This document shows, in pieces, positions 63,645 to 64,000 of a DNA stretch of 64,000 nucleotides. The position numbers and the translations under genes are program-made. How positions within the stretch are numbered: position 1 is the first letter of the stretch; each line of letters starts with the position of its first letter. This stretch comes from Tyto alba (lineage: Eukaryota > Chordata > Aves > Strigiformes > Tytonidae), in the NCBI RefSeq assembly GCF_018691265.1, contig NW_024881272.1, positions 24,913,323 to 24,977,322 on the forward strand. The letters run 5' to 3'. A model generated the notes under the pieces. It was not told the origin of the DNA, did no database searches, and worked only from the letters and a program-made list of their open reading frames with translations.

Positions 63645-64000
63645 GTAAGTTTAAATGAAGGAAAGGAGTTTCAGCAGTGCCCTTTCATGTGAGTAGTACA
63701 CTGTCCTACTACTTGCAGAACAACAAGCTGAGGCCCTTGGTTCATACTTGTTCATCAGTGTGTGCACATGCTTAGAAGGGAGGATAAAGATTTTTGGAAA
63801 ATAAACTTCCTATCTTTTAAGCAACTAAGTGTGAAAGTGTGCACATATGTGCATGTGTATGGTTTTGTTATCAAAAGGTAAAGAATGTACTCTGTAGAAG
63901 TTAAATTTCAGTAAAGATTTTTCATTTATCTGAGACACAAATTTATTAAACAAGGGAGTCTTCTAATGATGTTTAGTGTTTCTTATTTATGAGTAACTGT

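Overview
The window is vertebrate nuclear DNA, most likely from a bird. Genes are split by GT-AG introns, the start sites lie in CpG islands, a CR1-type LINE 3' end sits in an intron near 54.6 kb, and a 1-kb TG...CA element near 30.4-31.4 kb resembles an LTR family I associate with neoavian birds. The gene block MMACHC(+), PRDX1(-), AKR1A1(+) is the order known from human chromosome 1p34 and other vertebrates. All coordinates come from reading splice sites and frames by eye. Families were recognised from remembered homologues, not from a search.

Layout. 0.8-6.1 kb: the 3' part of a plus-strand gene for a Ser/Thr-rich, mucin-like single-pass membrane protein that I cannot name. 6.1-17.4 kb: no recognisable gene, one weak candidate exon. 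17.5-19.8 kb: a minus-strand gene of small, phase-matched, coiled-coil-like exons that starts in the same CpG island as MMACHC. Its position matches CCDC163. 19.98-24.1 kb: complete MMACHC (4 coding exons, 242 residues). 24.1-33.2 kb: AT-rich, with an LTR-like element and a few unproven exon-like segments. 33.2-33.7 kb: an orphan CpG island. 35.3-42.6 kb: complete PRDX1 on the minus strand (5 coding exons, 199 residues) with a TATA box and an antioxidant response element upstream. 46.6-63.6 kb: AKR1A1 on the plus strand, 6 coding exons (277 residues), with the C-terminal exon or exons beyond the right edge.

The named genes act in cofactor and redox metabolism: MMACHC processes cobalamin using glutathione, PRDX1 reduces peroxides, and AKR1A1 is an NADPH-dependent aldehyde reductase. 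The arrangement (a divergent minus gene, MMACHC, then PRDX1 pointing towards MMACHC) is the one in which, in humans, PRDX1 read-through can silence MMACHC. Here an extra CpG island lies between MMACHC and PRDX1.
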